Shown in pieces: positions 22,241-33,889 of a DNA stretch of 64,000 nt (position 1 is the stretch's first letter; every line of letters starts with the position of its first letter). The stretch is from Taudactylus pleione (Eukaryota > Chordata > Amphibia > Anura > Myobatrachidae): NCBI GenBank assembly GCA_031769625.1, contig JAUIMM010000200.1, positions 56,316,001 to 56,380,000 on the forward strand. Reading direction: 5' to 3'. Under the pieces are notes generated by a model that was not told the DNA's origin, ran no database searches, and saw nothing but the letters and a program-made list of their open reading frames with translations. The translations under genes were made by a program, and so were the position numbers.

Positions 22241-23927
22241 TGCATTACACTGTAATTGTTTTCTGATTATCAGTGGCTGAACATGGCCAGACTAGCTGAG
22301 GAAGCAACTTGGTCATATGTTTTGCTTATAGGTAACAATTATTTGTAGGTGTGTACACCGATTGTTATCACTTTTTCCAACCTTTGGAGCACCTCTAAAA
22401 ACACCTGTAGGCACAGGTCACAGAGGTTGTATGTAGACATACAGTGTACAAAGGCAGATTCCATTAATAAAGAACAAACATTTTCCTTAACAGCACAATT
22501 GTGGCCATTTTGCATGTTTAACCAAATTCCCATGTTCATGACCTCACTGAACATATTCATGATCCATATGCACATACATATGAGTAATCATTATCGTGGT
22601 GGGAATTCAAAGTGTAAGTCTTGTGCAAGTAAAAGTGTCTTCGATAAGTGTGCCCTACTATAACATGTGGCCTATAACCCAGCTTTTTTGTCTTTCTCCC
22701 TAAATAATGTTTATATAATTCTCATTTAGAATTTTGGCAGCACTGGAACTACATCTATTTCAGCAAATTTCTATAAAATAAAAAATGTCTTTATATATTG
22801 ACAAATTTTGCCGTTGAACTTAGTGTCTATTTGCCTCCTACATTTCTAACACTGTGAACTGTTTACTATTAGTAATACAGGTTATCTAACTCGATTTTGG
22901 TAACTACTAATCCCGTGACTACACTTGAAATCCTCAAAAACATATATAAAATGTGAAACATTTGTTGAATAGTGAAGGAAAATGGCGCTGTTACACAGCC
23001 GTGTAGCTTCCCAACAATCGGGCTTATGCAAAGTTGAACATAAGCCCATTTGTGGAACTTATACATGAATTTGCACCATGCATGTTTCAACAATGGGCAC
23101 ACATATAGTAAGTACGGGCAATACAAAATTATACGTATTTGGATCACATCTAACGTACACGTACATCCGAAGAGGCCAAACTGGTTTGAGACTGTGTTTT
23201 CTCACATAGGCAATTGACGTAAGCAAACTTCTGCCAGTTTGGAGGTGAACTTTTTGCATATAGGCAGGCACACTATGCACTAATGATTATGACTTGTAGC
23301 ACACCAGACACATATGCTGAACACGCAGATACTGTACAGTTGCATCTCTGTATATGGGAAAATATACCCTTTTTTTATGCCTGCTTCTTTTGAGCAATTT
23401 ACAAACAATTTACTTCCAACTCTGCATGCAGACCATTGCATTTACCTCAGTATCTTATTGACTTTACACCGTATTCAACTTTTCGTGTTCATGGAGAGTG
23501 GAGCTAGCAGCAGCTGTTCCTGCATGTTTATTACTCCATGACCCACCACAGTCTGAATCTACCGATACCAAACGTGTCTCCAGTTTATTCGCAGGGACCA
23601 CTTTTTAAATGTCCGATGGATCCTAATAAATAATTTGCGCTTTGCACAATTAAAATGGCTCCTACGGTATACTGTAGACAGGATGTTCATAACATTGGAA
23701 AACATAGTATTATGTCCCATTGTGACAATAACTATTTATTCTATTTATAAGTATACCAAAACAAAAATAAGGATAAATTAACTTGGCCAAGCATTATTTT
23801 ATCCACAGTCAATTAAATACAGACATTGTCATCACTGAATTATAATCTAAACTAATTGTAGCTAATCCTATTAATTGCAGACTAACAATTATCTTGATTA
23901 GCTTTTTATTCCATCAATGAACATGCT
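22241..23927. other. Unassigned sequence
   Basis: About 1.7 kb with no supportable gene, repeat array or element end. Open frames here are short and lack family motifs. Confidence 0.4.
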
Positions 23928-23935
23928 TATAAAAG

Positions 23936-24830
23936 CAGTGGCAAACGCAGGATTTTGAAAGGGGGGTTTCCAAATAATCGCCCGCCCCCCCCCCCCCCAG
24001 CAGTAGAATAATATGGCACCTGGCTGCATTAAAAAACAATGAATACTGGGACTCCCAGCCCCCGTCACCCTACCTACTCCCCCCCCCCAGCAGTAGAATA
24101 ATACGGCACCGGGCTGCAGTCACAAAAAAAAAAAAATACTGGGACTCCCAGCCCGCCCCCCACCCCCCCACAGCAGTAGTATAGCAGACCGGCAGTGGAA
24201 TATGGCAGTGCCTACCCTACCCCCCCCCCCAGCAATAGATGGCACCTGGCTGCAGTCACAAAAAAAAAAAAATACTGGGACTCCCAGCCCGCCCCCCACC
24301 CCCCCACAGCAGCAGTATAGCAGACCGGCAGTGGAATATGGCAGTGCCTACCCTACCCTACCCCCCCCCCAGCAATAGATGGCACCTGGCAGCGACTGCA
24401 GTCACAAAAAAAAAAAAATACTGGGACTCCCAGCCCGCCCTCCACAGCAGCTATATAGCAGACAGTCTGGCAGTGGAATTATATGGCAGTGCCAGGGGGG
24501 GGGGAGCGGGCGGGCGGCGGGGGCTGGGAGTCCGATTAATACTCGGACTCCCAGCCCCCGCCGCCGGCCCGCCCGCAAGATCCCCGGCACTCCCCCGACA
24601 CATACTGGCCGCAGGATCAACAATTCGGCGGCCGGGCCTCTTACATCTTACGGCCGCCGCCCGGCGCCGAAATCTGCAGGTACGGAGGCGCGGCAAACAG
24701 TCCACAGCGGCGCTGAGTGGAGTCATGGTGCCTGCCTGGGAACTGGCTGGGAGGGGCTTGCGCGCTGCAGCTCCCCCTACAGCCAGCCCAGGCAGTGTCA
24801 CAGTCTTCCTGAAAAAAAAAAAAATGTTTT
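23936..24830. mobile_element. GC-rich hAT-like fragment with ~140-bp tandem units
   Basis: The left end, CAGTGGCAAACGCAGGATTTTG, resembles hAT ends of the CAGTGGCGGA type. No matching right end or 8-bp duplication was found, so the right limit is a guess. From about 24,000 to 24,480 a unit of roughly 140 bp repeats about three times (CTGGGACTCCCAGCCCGCC, poly-C, AGCAGTAGTATAGCAGACCGGC). GC-rich palindromic sequence around GGGGGCTGGGAGTCCGATTAA follows. Open frames on both strands (about 24,239-24,873) are by-products of high GC. Confidence 0.6.
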
Positions 24831-25001
24831 AAGCAGCGCTGCTCGCCGGGTCGAACAGGGCGTGCGCGGGTGAAAAGAGCGCAGTTATGCGACAGATTTT
24901 ATTGATGAGTTGGCACCCGAGGGGGTTTGTCCTCAGGATTTTGTCAATATATCAACATTTTCATGTATAGCCCTTGTCCTCGCAAGTGTTCCAGGCATTA
25001 T

Positions 25002-25384
25002 GGGCGGGATGTACTAAACGGGAAACGTGGTAAAAACCCTGTTTCCCAGGTTTTACCGCATTTTTCGTATGTATCATCAGCTGGCCGCCGGGTCTCTGAT
25101 GTGGAGTGTAACGCCAGCTTTTGCTGGCATTACCCTATAGAAGCCTATGGGCTTCTACCGCATCGCGCTGCTATGCCCTGCGGCCGCCGCGTCACTCTGC
25201 GCATGCGCAGATGGACTTCCGGGGCGTAAACCCGGAAGTCCACGGCACAGAGCACATCGCAAAGGACAGCTCTTATCGGAAGAGCTGTCCTTTGCGCTAC
25301 TGACCGCATATGTTAGTACATATGCGGTCAGTAGGAATGCGAGGCATGGCAGGATGTACTTTGCAAGATTAGTACATCCCACCC
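25002..25384. mobile_element. TIR element with GGGCGGGATGTACTAA ends and hairpin train
   Basis: Begins GGGCGGGATGTACTAA and ends TTAGTACATCCCACCC. It is flanked by TAT on both sides (24999-25001, 25385-25387). Inside, adjacent hairpins include ACGCCAGC with its inverse (about 25,110), GACTTCCGG with its inverse (about 25,212-25,242), GCAAAGGACAGCTCTT with its inverse (about 25,258-25,298) and TACTGACCGCATATG with its inverse (about 25,299-25,333). Non-coding. The 3-bp TSD is compatible with PIF/Harbinger. Confidence 0.85.
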
Positions 25385-25387
25385 TAT

Positions 25388-25892
25388 GTATGGAGGAGAA
25401 TAGGTATCTCATGGGACATATTAGATAGCAGCTAAAGAAAAAGTGTTTAAAATAAATTCTTACAGAGAACAATATATTTTTCTTAACCCTAAAATTATTT
25501 AGACTGTTTTAAATTAGTTTTTAAATAACATAAACTTACTAAGAATTGTACTATACTTTTATTGCAGTATTGAACTTTGCGTATCTGGTTTACAAGCATG
25601 GTTTGTATTCACTTGTATAACGCTTCTTTATAATGGTCCAAGAAAGGACAGGAATTGTTTATTCTGCAAGGACCAAACTACAATACATAAACTGTTTTAA
25701 TAGTAACGTCCATATGACAAGCAACTTAATCAATGAATCAGTGACAAAGGGGTAGTTACTATACATTATACTTTAAATATTTGACTTTTGGTTAAGGTGA
25801 GAGGTTAGTCACAGAACCATGCACCCACCACCACCCCGACCCCGGCACCCACATTGTTTAGAGACGAGTTTTGTGCCATTCACTTTTCAGAC
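25388..25892. other. AT-rich unassigned sequence
   Basis: No feature can be supported. Confidence 0.4.
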
Positions 25893-25895
25893 TCA

Positions 25896-26426
25896 AGGCC
25901 TGATTTAGCTTGGATCGCAGTTCATAAAACGCATGCAATCAGCAGATTGTTGCGTACTTCGCATGCATTGCAGTGCGCATGTGCGAACCAGCTCGGGACT
26001 GCGATCGCAGTGACTACGCAGACCCACCGCAGAGTGATTGACAGGAAATGCCATTTGTGGGTGGTGACGGGGGTGGTCGGTGAAATGCAGGCGTGCCAGT
26101 GCAATTGAATGCCGTTGCAGGGGCGTGCATAAATTATCCACTGCAATGCCCTACACAGCCTGAGGCCTCATAGCGTGCGAGGAAGTTAGCAATTTCTGAA
26201 TAAGGTCAGAGCTTGTGCAAGTGTGCGTGAGGATGCGACGGTACTCGATAGTACCGATGTTTTTGCAGACTTGCTAAGCATTACGGATGTGTGTAAGGCA
26301 AAGTGGGTGTCCTTATGTAGTGCTGCGGCGGCATAGCGATCGCAATGAATCAGCATACTATCGTAGTTGAATTGCATGTGAAATCGCTGTTGCAATCACA
26401 GTTGCGATCGGTAGTGAATCAGGCCC
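25896..26426. mobile_element. Subfamily B TIR element
   Basis: Begins AGGCCTGATTTAGC and ends GTAGTGAATCAGGCCC, with TCA on each side (25893-25895, 26427-26429). It shares GATTGACAGGAAATGCC and TTTGTGGGTGGTGACGGG with the other subfamily B elements. The copy at 28,087 is in the opposite orientation. Non-coding, 531 bp. Confidence 0.85.
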
Positions 26427-26429
26427 TCA

Positions 26430-26785
26430 GTTTTATAGCCACATTTGTGTCATTTACATACACATTGGCTAGACTTCCAATATGTTGTCACTAGTCAAAA
26501 AATAATAATTTAATGTGAGCAAACATATGGCTTGTATGTCTGCCTACATATTGTCAACGAGTTCATTCATGCTAATATGGATACATTATAAATATCAAAT
26601 GAAGCACGATTACTCTCTCTCTGTCTGTCTCTCTCTCTCTTTCTCATATCTCTTACATGTTTACATTGGCTGTGATTGTGCACCTAGCTTTTAAGTGCTA
26701 TAAGATCAATAAATTGATCTCTGTGATTAATGTCTTCCATGGCTATCATTATCTAAGTAGGAGCTCTATTTGCTTACTGAGAATA
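26430..26785. other. Unassigned sequence with CT-rich microsatellite
   Basis: A (CT)n/(TCTG)n stretch lies at about 26,612-26,645. Nothing else is recognisable. Confidence 0.55.
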
Positions 26786-26787
26786 TT

Positions 26788-27372
26788 GGGCCTGATTCAG
26801 ATTTAGGAGTAGAGTAAAGCTGGGCACACACTAGACCACCCAGCAATCTTGCCGATGGTCGGGCAATTTACCTTTGCCCTGGACCATGCAAGATTGCCAG
26901 AACACATTAGAAGATTTAATGAACGATGGAATAATGCGTCAATCCATCCTTCATTAATATCCACTGCAGGCAGATCAGAAGATGCGATGAACGACGCATA
27001 GGAGCGCACAATAGTGCATACACACTAGACGATGTGGACGATTTGTCATTTTAAATCGGCTCAAAACGTCAAATTGATCAATTTATCTGGTGTGTACCCA
27101 GCTTAAGAAAGAGCAAATAACTGTGCATCTTGGTAGCATCCATATTGCACAGCAGGTGGAGCAGATTTCAAATGTGCAGAGAGATTTACAGTAGATTTGG
27201 AATAGGCATGTCCAAACTGAAATCTAATTGGCTACATGCAAAAGCAGCCAATATTTACCCTGCATGCAAAAATATGTAAGTATTTGCACCCCTTGCATTG
27301 CAACATGGTTTGTCCAGGCGCACAGTTACAGTACTTGCTCTGCTACTCTATTCTCAAACCTGAATCAGGCCC
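26788..27372. mobile_element. GGGCCTGATTCAG element carrying a nested insertion
   Basis: Begins GGGCCTGATTCAGATTTAGG and ends AAACCTGAATCAGGCCC. The flanking triplets ATT and AAA do not match. A separate element sits inside at 26,818-27,103, so the host element was originally about 300 bp. Non-coding. Confidence 0.75.
26818..27103. mobile_element. Nested TIR element with AGCTGGGCACACACTAGAC ends
   Basis: Starts AGCTGGGCACACACTAGAC and ends GTGTGTACCCAGCT. It is flanked by TAA on both sides (26815-26817, 27104-27106). TIR style plus a TAA duplication is typical of PIF/Harbinger-derived short elements. A palindromic relative is at 38,595. Non-coding, 286 bp. Confidence 0.85.
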
Positions 27373-27778
27373 AAAATCTAACCACATTAAATAAATATTG
27401 ATAAGCCATAATTATTTAAAATTTTTATTACAGGGGGCAATAATGTTAAAAAAATTAAAACATTATAATTTATCCAAACAATAATTATTTAAGTTAATTG
27501 GTGCCATACTAAGTAATTAATGATAAAGACAACAATTATAATATAAACTATTGATACTACAAGCACCAGCATGGATGTACTTCTATCATTAATTTATTGT
27601 TATGGCCTCAATTAACATAAAAATATTATTACTAAGTTTACATTTTTTGAAAAAAAACATTTTTGCCCCCAGTAATAAATAATCATGGCTCATCAATATA
27701 TTTAGTACTAGCGACCTGCCCCGGCTTCGCTCAGGAGCTATTTTAAATTTACGGCGATAGGCTTTCTTAACCGAAGTC

Positions 27779-27950
27779 TTATACGATTGCCTTGTAGTTA
27801 GCATTAGTCATTTTTCCTCCTGACATCAGCACGAATAGATTTAGTTTTGACGTGACGCAAAAAAGTTCCATGTAATGTTGTCCATGAGAAAAACAATTTC
27901 CACTCAGGTCAACTCCAGCCACGTTAGGTGTCTGTCCCTGTGCTGTATTT
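27779..27950 (-). pseudogene. Helitron Rep-helicase, C-terminal end
   Basis: On the minus strand, one frame of about 55 codons reads AQGQTPNVAGVDL, then CFSHGQHYMELF, VTSKLNLFVL and GGKMTNANYKAIV, ending at a TAA stop. This order matches the final motifs of Pif1-type helicases in Helitrons (KAQGQTL..VGVDL, HGQLYVA.SRV, NLFVL, NVVYKEVL). The catalytic Rep domain and helicase motifs I-V are absent. A matching piece with MTMNKAQEQTHNVAGVDL is at about 48,859-48,917. This is a dead remnant. Confidence 0.85.
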
Positions 27951-28086
27951 ATTATTTTATTAAGAAATACGAACAGTAAAAAAAAATAGGGAAAAACTTA
28001 CATTTTATATCAGTAATCAGGACTTACATGAATGTTTCTGGAAAAAACAGATAATATTTATCAATCTCTCCATGGTATAAAATAAA

Positions 28087-28564
28087 GGGCCTGATTCATT
28101 ACGGATTTCAGTATTGCGTACGCACGCAGTTCAACTGCGATAGTATGCTAATCCATTGCAATCACAATACAAACTCAGCACTACATAAGGATGCCCACTT
28201 TACATTGCACACATCCGTAATACTTAGCAGAATAGCGAAACCATCGGTACAATCGAGTACCATCGCAGCCTCACGCACACTTGCCGGAACTCTGACCTTA
28301 CGCAGAAATTGCTAACAACCTCACACGCTATGAGACTTCACATTGTGTATGGTATCCCAGTGGATAATTTATGCACGCCCCTGCAATGGCACGCGCCTAC
28401 GTTCGTACACCCAACCCCGTCATTACCCACAAATGGCCCTTCCTGTCAATCACTGTGCGATGGGTCTGCATAGTCACAGCGATCGTAGTCCCCATAGCAG
28501 CGGCAGGTTTGCACTCACAGTGTGAAACCATCGGCAGATTGCGTGCGTATTTGCAATCAGGCCC
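28087..28564 (-). mobile_element. Subfamily B TIR element nested in the Helitron
   Basis: Begins GGGCCTGATTCATTACGG and ends TTGCAATCAGGCCC, flanked by AAA on both sides (28084-28086, 28565-28567). The internal blocks GCCCCTGCAATGGC and CCACAAATGGCCCTTCCTG are inverse versions of those in the copy at 25,896, so it is in the opposite orientation. It inserted after the Helitron, whose sequence continues on both sides. Confidence 0.87.
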
Positions 28565-28840
28565 AAAGTCCATCATTGTGATATATCTTCAACAGTTTAG
28601 GCAGCATAAACCAAGAAAGCGATCGGACTGTCGTTTTTCATTGACTTGCTTCACTAAAATCGTCACTGCTCAGCTCCTTTTTGTCATACATTAATCATGT
28701 TTCATACACCTAAACCTTCCCCGACAAATGCTCTATAAAATAATGAAAACGGCATAAAAATTCGTCCAGTGGTTCTCGATATTAGCCCGAACACACTGAC
28801 AGACGCCTACCAGGGACTTTATTCTATACTGTATATAGAT

Positions 28841-29929
28841 TTTGGGGGCCCTTAATTGAATTCTGCCAGGATAGACGGCTCAAAATACTCAAAATACATG
28901 TAATTGAGTCAATGTTGATGCCCTGAGGCACATCTGTTTGCAAGTTCTTTTGGTACATTTAGCATTCGCTGACTATTACTATTTGCCATTTTATCTCTTA
29001 CATTAGAAACATCTGGATGGCAACTTTCGTTACAGCGAGATACATTGAGGCGCAGTTCTGACATATCGGCCTGTAGACTCATTCTATTGCATATGGCAAC
29101 TTGAAACTCACTGGAAATCCGCCACAATTATGCTAATTTTACAATCTATCTACAAATATAATGTTGCAATCATTTAATATGGGGTGTTACATTTTGAACC
29201 TAGCTGGTCTCCTATTCATCCTATAGTCTTATTAATTCACACTTTATTTATAGTGTTGCTTGAAAATACATCACAGGTTCTACCTTAACTGTGGTCCTTT
29301 GTTGCAGTGTGGGAGCATCTTTATATATAAGGGTGTGGTTCAGATGTTAGTATTACTGTGCTACAGATACTTTTTTTACTATAAGAAATTTCTGCAATGG
29401 CCATGGTCCTAAATAAACAGCGCTACACAGTGTTATGCTCAACATTTCAATGCAGCAACAATTTCATCAGGATCATAACAAACAAAATACACGTACCTGC
29501 TTATAACCTGGTGCACCCATCACCACGTGGACATCGGCCCCCTCAGCTGTGTGCGGTGGGCGCCTATCAGTGACGCCATTCGGGTCTCCGGCTCACTGCA
29601 CAGTGTACAGCAGCCACTCCTTCCATGACGTCACCGCTACTTGGCATGAAAACATAACCACCAGTGTCAGGGCTGCCAACAGGAATTGTGCGGCCAGCGA
29701 CTGACAAAATAGGCAGGGCCCTTGGGCCCCCCTTTCCCCCGATAACGCTAATTCTCCTGAGTCATGACTTACCTTGTCGCCTTGAAGAATGCTCCTTTCT
29801 TCTGGCTCGCACTGCTCCTCACGCACCGCAGCTCCTCTGACCTCTCCCTTCCAGTGGAAGTCACGTGCGCCGACTACAAAGGAAAAGTAAAAAAATTTTG
29901 AACAGGGGAAAAATGCAGGATTTTCTGTG
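28841..29929. other. Unassigned sequence
   Basis: No gene is supported. CAGGGCTGCCAACAGG at 29,668 resembles a hAT end (compare 54,849) but no partner was found. The minus-strand frame 29,593-30,072 runs into microsatellite and has no family motif. Confidence 0.35.
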
Positions 29930-30262
29930 TGTGTGTATTTATTAAACACACAGTATATACAGTATATAGCAAACATATATATATATATATATATATTATA
30001 TATAACACACATATACTGACACATATACAGTATACATACACTAACACATACAGTATACGCACAATAACACATATATACACATTAACATACATACACATAT
30101 ATACACACTAACACATACACACACATATACACAATAACATACATACACATAGATACACACTAACATGCATACACATATATCCACACTTACATATGCATAC
30201 ACATATATACACACACTAACATATACAGACACATACATACACATGCTAAAACACACACATAC
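29925..30262. repeat. TA and ACATAT/ACACAC microsatellite block
   Basis: A (TA)n tract at about 29,977-30,005 leads into about 250 bp of imperfect ACACATATACACAC-type repeats. The open frames here are simple-sequence artefacts. Confidence 0.9.
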
Positions 30263-30645
30263 TGAACTTCTGATGCAATTGCAGGTTTCTAATGGGGAAG
30301 GGCACCTTGCATTGGCTCCGCCCCCATTGTGATCACAGAGTGAAGAGGGGAATTGGTCTGTCAGGGGGGCTTTCTAGGTACTTAGAAACCCCCCCTGCGT
30401 GCGCTAGTGAATGGGGCGGACGGGGCGGGCCTCAGCGCGGAGGGCAGGTTGGAGCAGGCCTTCCTCCTATTACTCAAACGTGTAGTGCGGGCCGGCAGGC
30501 GGTAGCAGCGTCCCACCCCTTTTCACTCAAAGGGGTAGTGTGGGCTGTGCAGTGGCAGTAGGAGCAGGTGTGGGCCCCCTCCTGTTCTACCAGTGTCCTG
30601 GCCCGGGACTCCAGTCCCGGCAGTTCCCACCTAATAGCGGCCATG
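30263..30645. other. GC-rich unassigned sequence
   Basis: GC-rich, with CTGGCCCGGGACTCCAGTCC near 30,598. It could be part of a hAT-like element but no boundaries are clear. Confidence 0.35.
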
Positions 30646-31768
30646 CCCAGTGTGTACAAAGTTTCTGTACATTCATTGATGGAACAAGACTCAATAACTC
30701 TAAATAGAAAACGTATTTGTCAAAGATATGGAGCACGGATTATAAACATATGCATAGCAATCCACATTCCTAATGATTCATACTACTGCAAAGCAAATAT
30801 ATATTCGTTATTGAAGCAGGAACGTGCAGTCAGGGTAGGCAGAGGAGGCACTGCCTCCCCTGTCATGCTCCTGAGATTTAATATAAAAATGATTAGAATA
30901 ATACAAAGAAGACATTTCTAACTTATAATAATTTTCTTTGTTTATTGTTATCATTTTATTGTTAACACTCACCAGCTCTGTGGAGCTCCCTGGGACTGCA
31001 GGGAGACAAGAGATGAGGCAGCAATAGCTCAGCCTCGCTTCTATATAGTCAGACACTGCTTTCAGAGCTGGGTAGTAAGCTGCACAGAAAGAGAGCTAAT
31101 AGAGGCATGCCTCTGAGTATGGGGGGGGCATGCCTTGAGCACTGATGGACACCTTGAATGTCTCATGTGACCAGAGGATGGCCATGCATAGGTCGGCAAT
31201 TTTTCATGGCCCTCCTCTCTGGACAAGCAGAGGTACTAAGGTACAAAGCGATAGATCATGTACAGTACCAGTAATAAAACTGGGAGGAGATAGAGCCAAA
31301 AGACTGCTGCAGCTAGAAGCTAGGTGGATATTTTGCCTAGACACAGTGGCCCCCAGGGTGTTAAACGAGAATCTAGAATTGCAATGCTTTTTATAATAAG
31401 ACTTTTATAAGTGACCTTCTATAAGAAGTTTTTTCACATAAATGATTGCTTATGCAAATTTAGAACAAAGGGTTTTTGAAGCTATAAGATTGGAAAAGAG
31501 AGATACTGTTTATCAAATTGTGATCTATGTATAATGATTACATTAGACTCTGGATGATATGTTTGGGTGTTAACAGGTTACTTCAATAACGAATATATAT
31601 TTACTGTGCAGTAGTATGAATCATTAGGAATGTGGATTGTTATGACATCTGCATATGTTTATAATCCGTGCTCCATATCTTTGACAAATATGTTTTCTAT
31701 GTAGAGTTATTGAGCCCTGTTTCATCAATGAATGTACAGATACTTTGTATACACTGGGTGTTGTGTTT
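30646..31768. repeat. 1.1-kb fold-back structure with ~170-bp arms
   Basis: The left arm (about 30,646-30,818) and right arm (about 31,584-31,768) are inverted copies of each other: CAGTGTGTACAAAG pairs with CTTTGTATACACTG, and ATATGGAGCACGGATTATAA pairs with TTATAATCCGTGCTCCATAT. The arms differ by a few substitutions and small indels. The roughly 765-bp centre has no recognisable protein. It may be a fold-back DNA transposon or a transposon interrupted by another element. TSD not resolved. Confidence 0.75.
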
Positions 31769-32808
31769 ACATGTCTAGTAGCGGTGACGGCATGCTGTTT
31801 TGAAGACAAAGGGTGGTCACACCAAATATTGATTTGATTTACATTTCTCTTCAGTCCATTCACTTTGCATTTTGTTAATTGACAGAAAATTACCAATCAA
31901 CACTACTTTTTTTGAAAGTATTCTTATTTTGCAGCATTTTTTCAACATCCGCCTAAAACTTTTGCACAGTATTATATATTTACTGTATACAGGGTTATTT
32001 TTCTGGAAAAATAGGTTCAGTAAGTGTGGGTGGAGCTACTGGGGGTGGAGCTATAGAAAAACAACTTTATATATATATTATATATACTTATATATAGTAT
32101 TTAGTAACAAATGCACTGAAAATTGACTTTAAGGTAAAATTTATCTTATGGAAAACACAGCTTAGCCCAGGACATTCCAATATCCAGTGGATGCAACTGG
32201 GCAAATACATTCTGCAGGATAGGCAAAACTCAGATTAAAAATAAAAATGTAAAGCAGTGGCTACATAACCGATGTTTAAATGTATTGAATATGATGAGGA
32301 AAATATATTCATTACATTGAAACATCATATTTCTTAACAAAACAAGTAGATTTGATTGAATGAAAATGAAAGAGACAGAAGAGGTAGCCCCAGTTACATA
32401 GTAGGATGGCACTTTCTTTAAACTACAGATATCAACATATTTTAATAATAGTACAAGAACATGGCATTGACGTTAGCTGCACCCAATCTTATGTAGTACA
32501 CACAACAGTACATGCAAAGTTTAACAAACTAGACAACAGGGAATGTGACATTCATGGCTAAAGTACTTGGTCTGATCATTGCCCACAAAACAAAAGAATA
32601 TGTATTTTGGACTTTAGGTTCAAAGAAGCCGTTGTATCACCTGTTTTTTTTTTCGCAAATAAACAAAAATGCAGAAAAAGCTGTTTTCTGCATTTTCTTT
32701 GCGATAGTTAAGTACCACATTATGTATCATTGCTGAAATAGAGGATATATCGCAACTATCTCCTACATTATCTTAACAACGTAGATTTATCACATTGGGG
32801 TCTTTGTA
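31769..32808. other. AT-rich unassigned sequence
   Basis: A TATATA-rich patch lies at about 32,066-32,100. Nothing coding. Confidence 0.4.
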
Positions 32809-32955
32809 CTAAACCGTGGAAAGATATAAAGTGGATGGAGATAAAGTACCAACCAATCAGCTCCTGTCATTTTTCAAACACAGCCTGTGACATGGCAGTT
32901 AGTAGCTGATTGGCTGGTACATTATCCCCGTCCACTTTATCTCCATCCAAGGCTT
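32809..32955. mobile_element. Palindromic short element (amphibian MITE-like)
   Basis: Arms GTGGATGGAGATAAAGTACC and its inverse GGTACATTATCCCCGTCCAC surround CCAATCAGCTCCTGTCA and its partial inverse TAGTAGCTGATTGG. The outer right edge reads TATCTCCATCCAAGGCTTAG. This compact palindrome is non-coding. I recall similar short repeats from frog genomes but cannot verify it here. Confidence 0.7.
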
Positions 32956-33889
32956 AGGAAATAGATTCCTATATCGCTGGAACCATAGAACACAATGGTT
33001 CTTGTGATATTATTGAAATGTATCAACCTCAGAGAAAATATTTATTTTGGCGTTTTCATGTGATAGATTATGGCAGTGGTTCCCAAACTATGCGCCGTGG
33101 CTCCCTAGGGTGCCTCGGGACACTTGCAGGGGTGCCTCAGGTTGGTGGTCCAGCACCAAATCAAATTATTTATGGTCAATGTAATGTAAATATGTGGACA
33201 AACAGAAGCGCAAACCTTTCCACCACCACATAACTGACCCTAAGGATGACAGGTAGCACAATTTACTTCACTGCATTTTTTTCTGAAATTCTCAATAACA
33301 AACTTTTGGCTTAGAGGTGTCGTGAAAAAAATAAAAATATAAATATGAGCGCTAACAAAATTAAGAGAAAGTATAAAACTTGTAAAAACACAAATAATGT
33401 TAATAGCCCTTTTAGGCACGGGTGGGAGCTAGTGGGGCATAGATGTTTAGTCCATTGTAGCAATACACATTGCGGTCCGTGAGGTGTGGGCTGGATACTA
33501 ATACTAGCCCTATTAAAACCTACCTCTAGGGACTGCAGTCCTCTGTGGATCACTGTGAGCCGTCAGCCGGCGATCGAATTGCCGCATCACCTGCCGATGA
33601 CGTCAGACGCCCAGGTGTGTCTGACAAACACTGATGCCTACGTGTAAGGTACTGCTTCCACTTTGCTCTGTCTCACCAACACGTTCCACGCCACTGCGGG
33701 CACTTTTTTCAAGGATGAAGCAGATCTTAAAAGATTGTCCTTTTATAGGGAAACTTTATTGAAATCTTTTAAAAACAGGAAGTGCATATCCGGATATGAC
33801 ATCACAAAAAGAGCGGTATGCACATGGTCAAAATAATTTTTTCTTTTATGATTCTTTTGATACTTTTTCTTCTATAAAAAATCTAACAT

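Larger units (their letters stand above)
27708..28840 (-). mobile_element. 3' portion of a Helitron
   Basis: On the minus strand the stretch ends AAGCCGGGGCAGGTCGCTAG followed by T. This fits Helitron termini, which end CTRR and insert between A and T. Upstream lies the C-terminus of the helicase (27,779-27,950). Further upstream is non-coding sequence (about 28,570-28,840) that matches, inverted, the block at 48,436-48,680. The element is 5'-truncated and split by the short element at 28,087-28,564. Confidence 0.75.

Noticed and set aside
24239..24873. Two overlapping plus-strand frames of 164-197 codons
   Set aside because: Composition is biased (Pro, Arg, Ala and Lys runs from poly-C and poly-A). 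The frames span tandem units and have no recognisable fold.
29593..30072. 159-codon minus-strand frame with a hydrophobic, Cys/Tyr/Ile-rich start
   Set aside because: The N-terminal half is microsatellite translation (TA and ACATAT repeats). The rest has no family motif.
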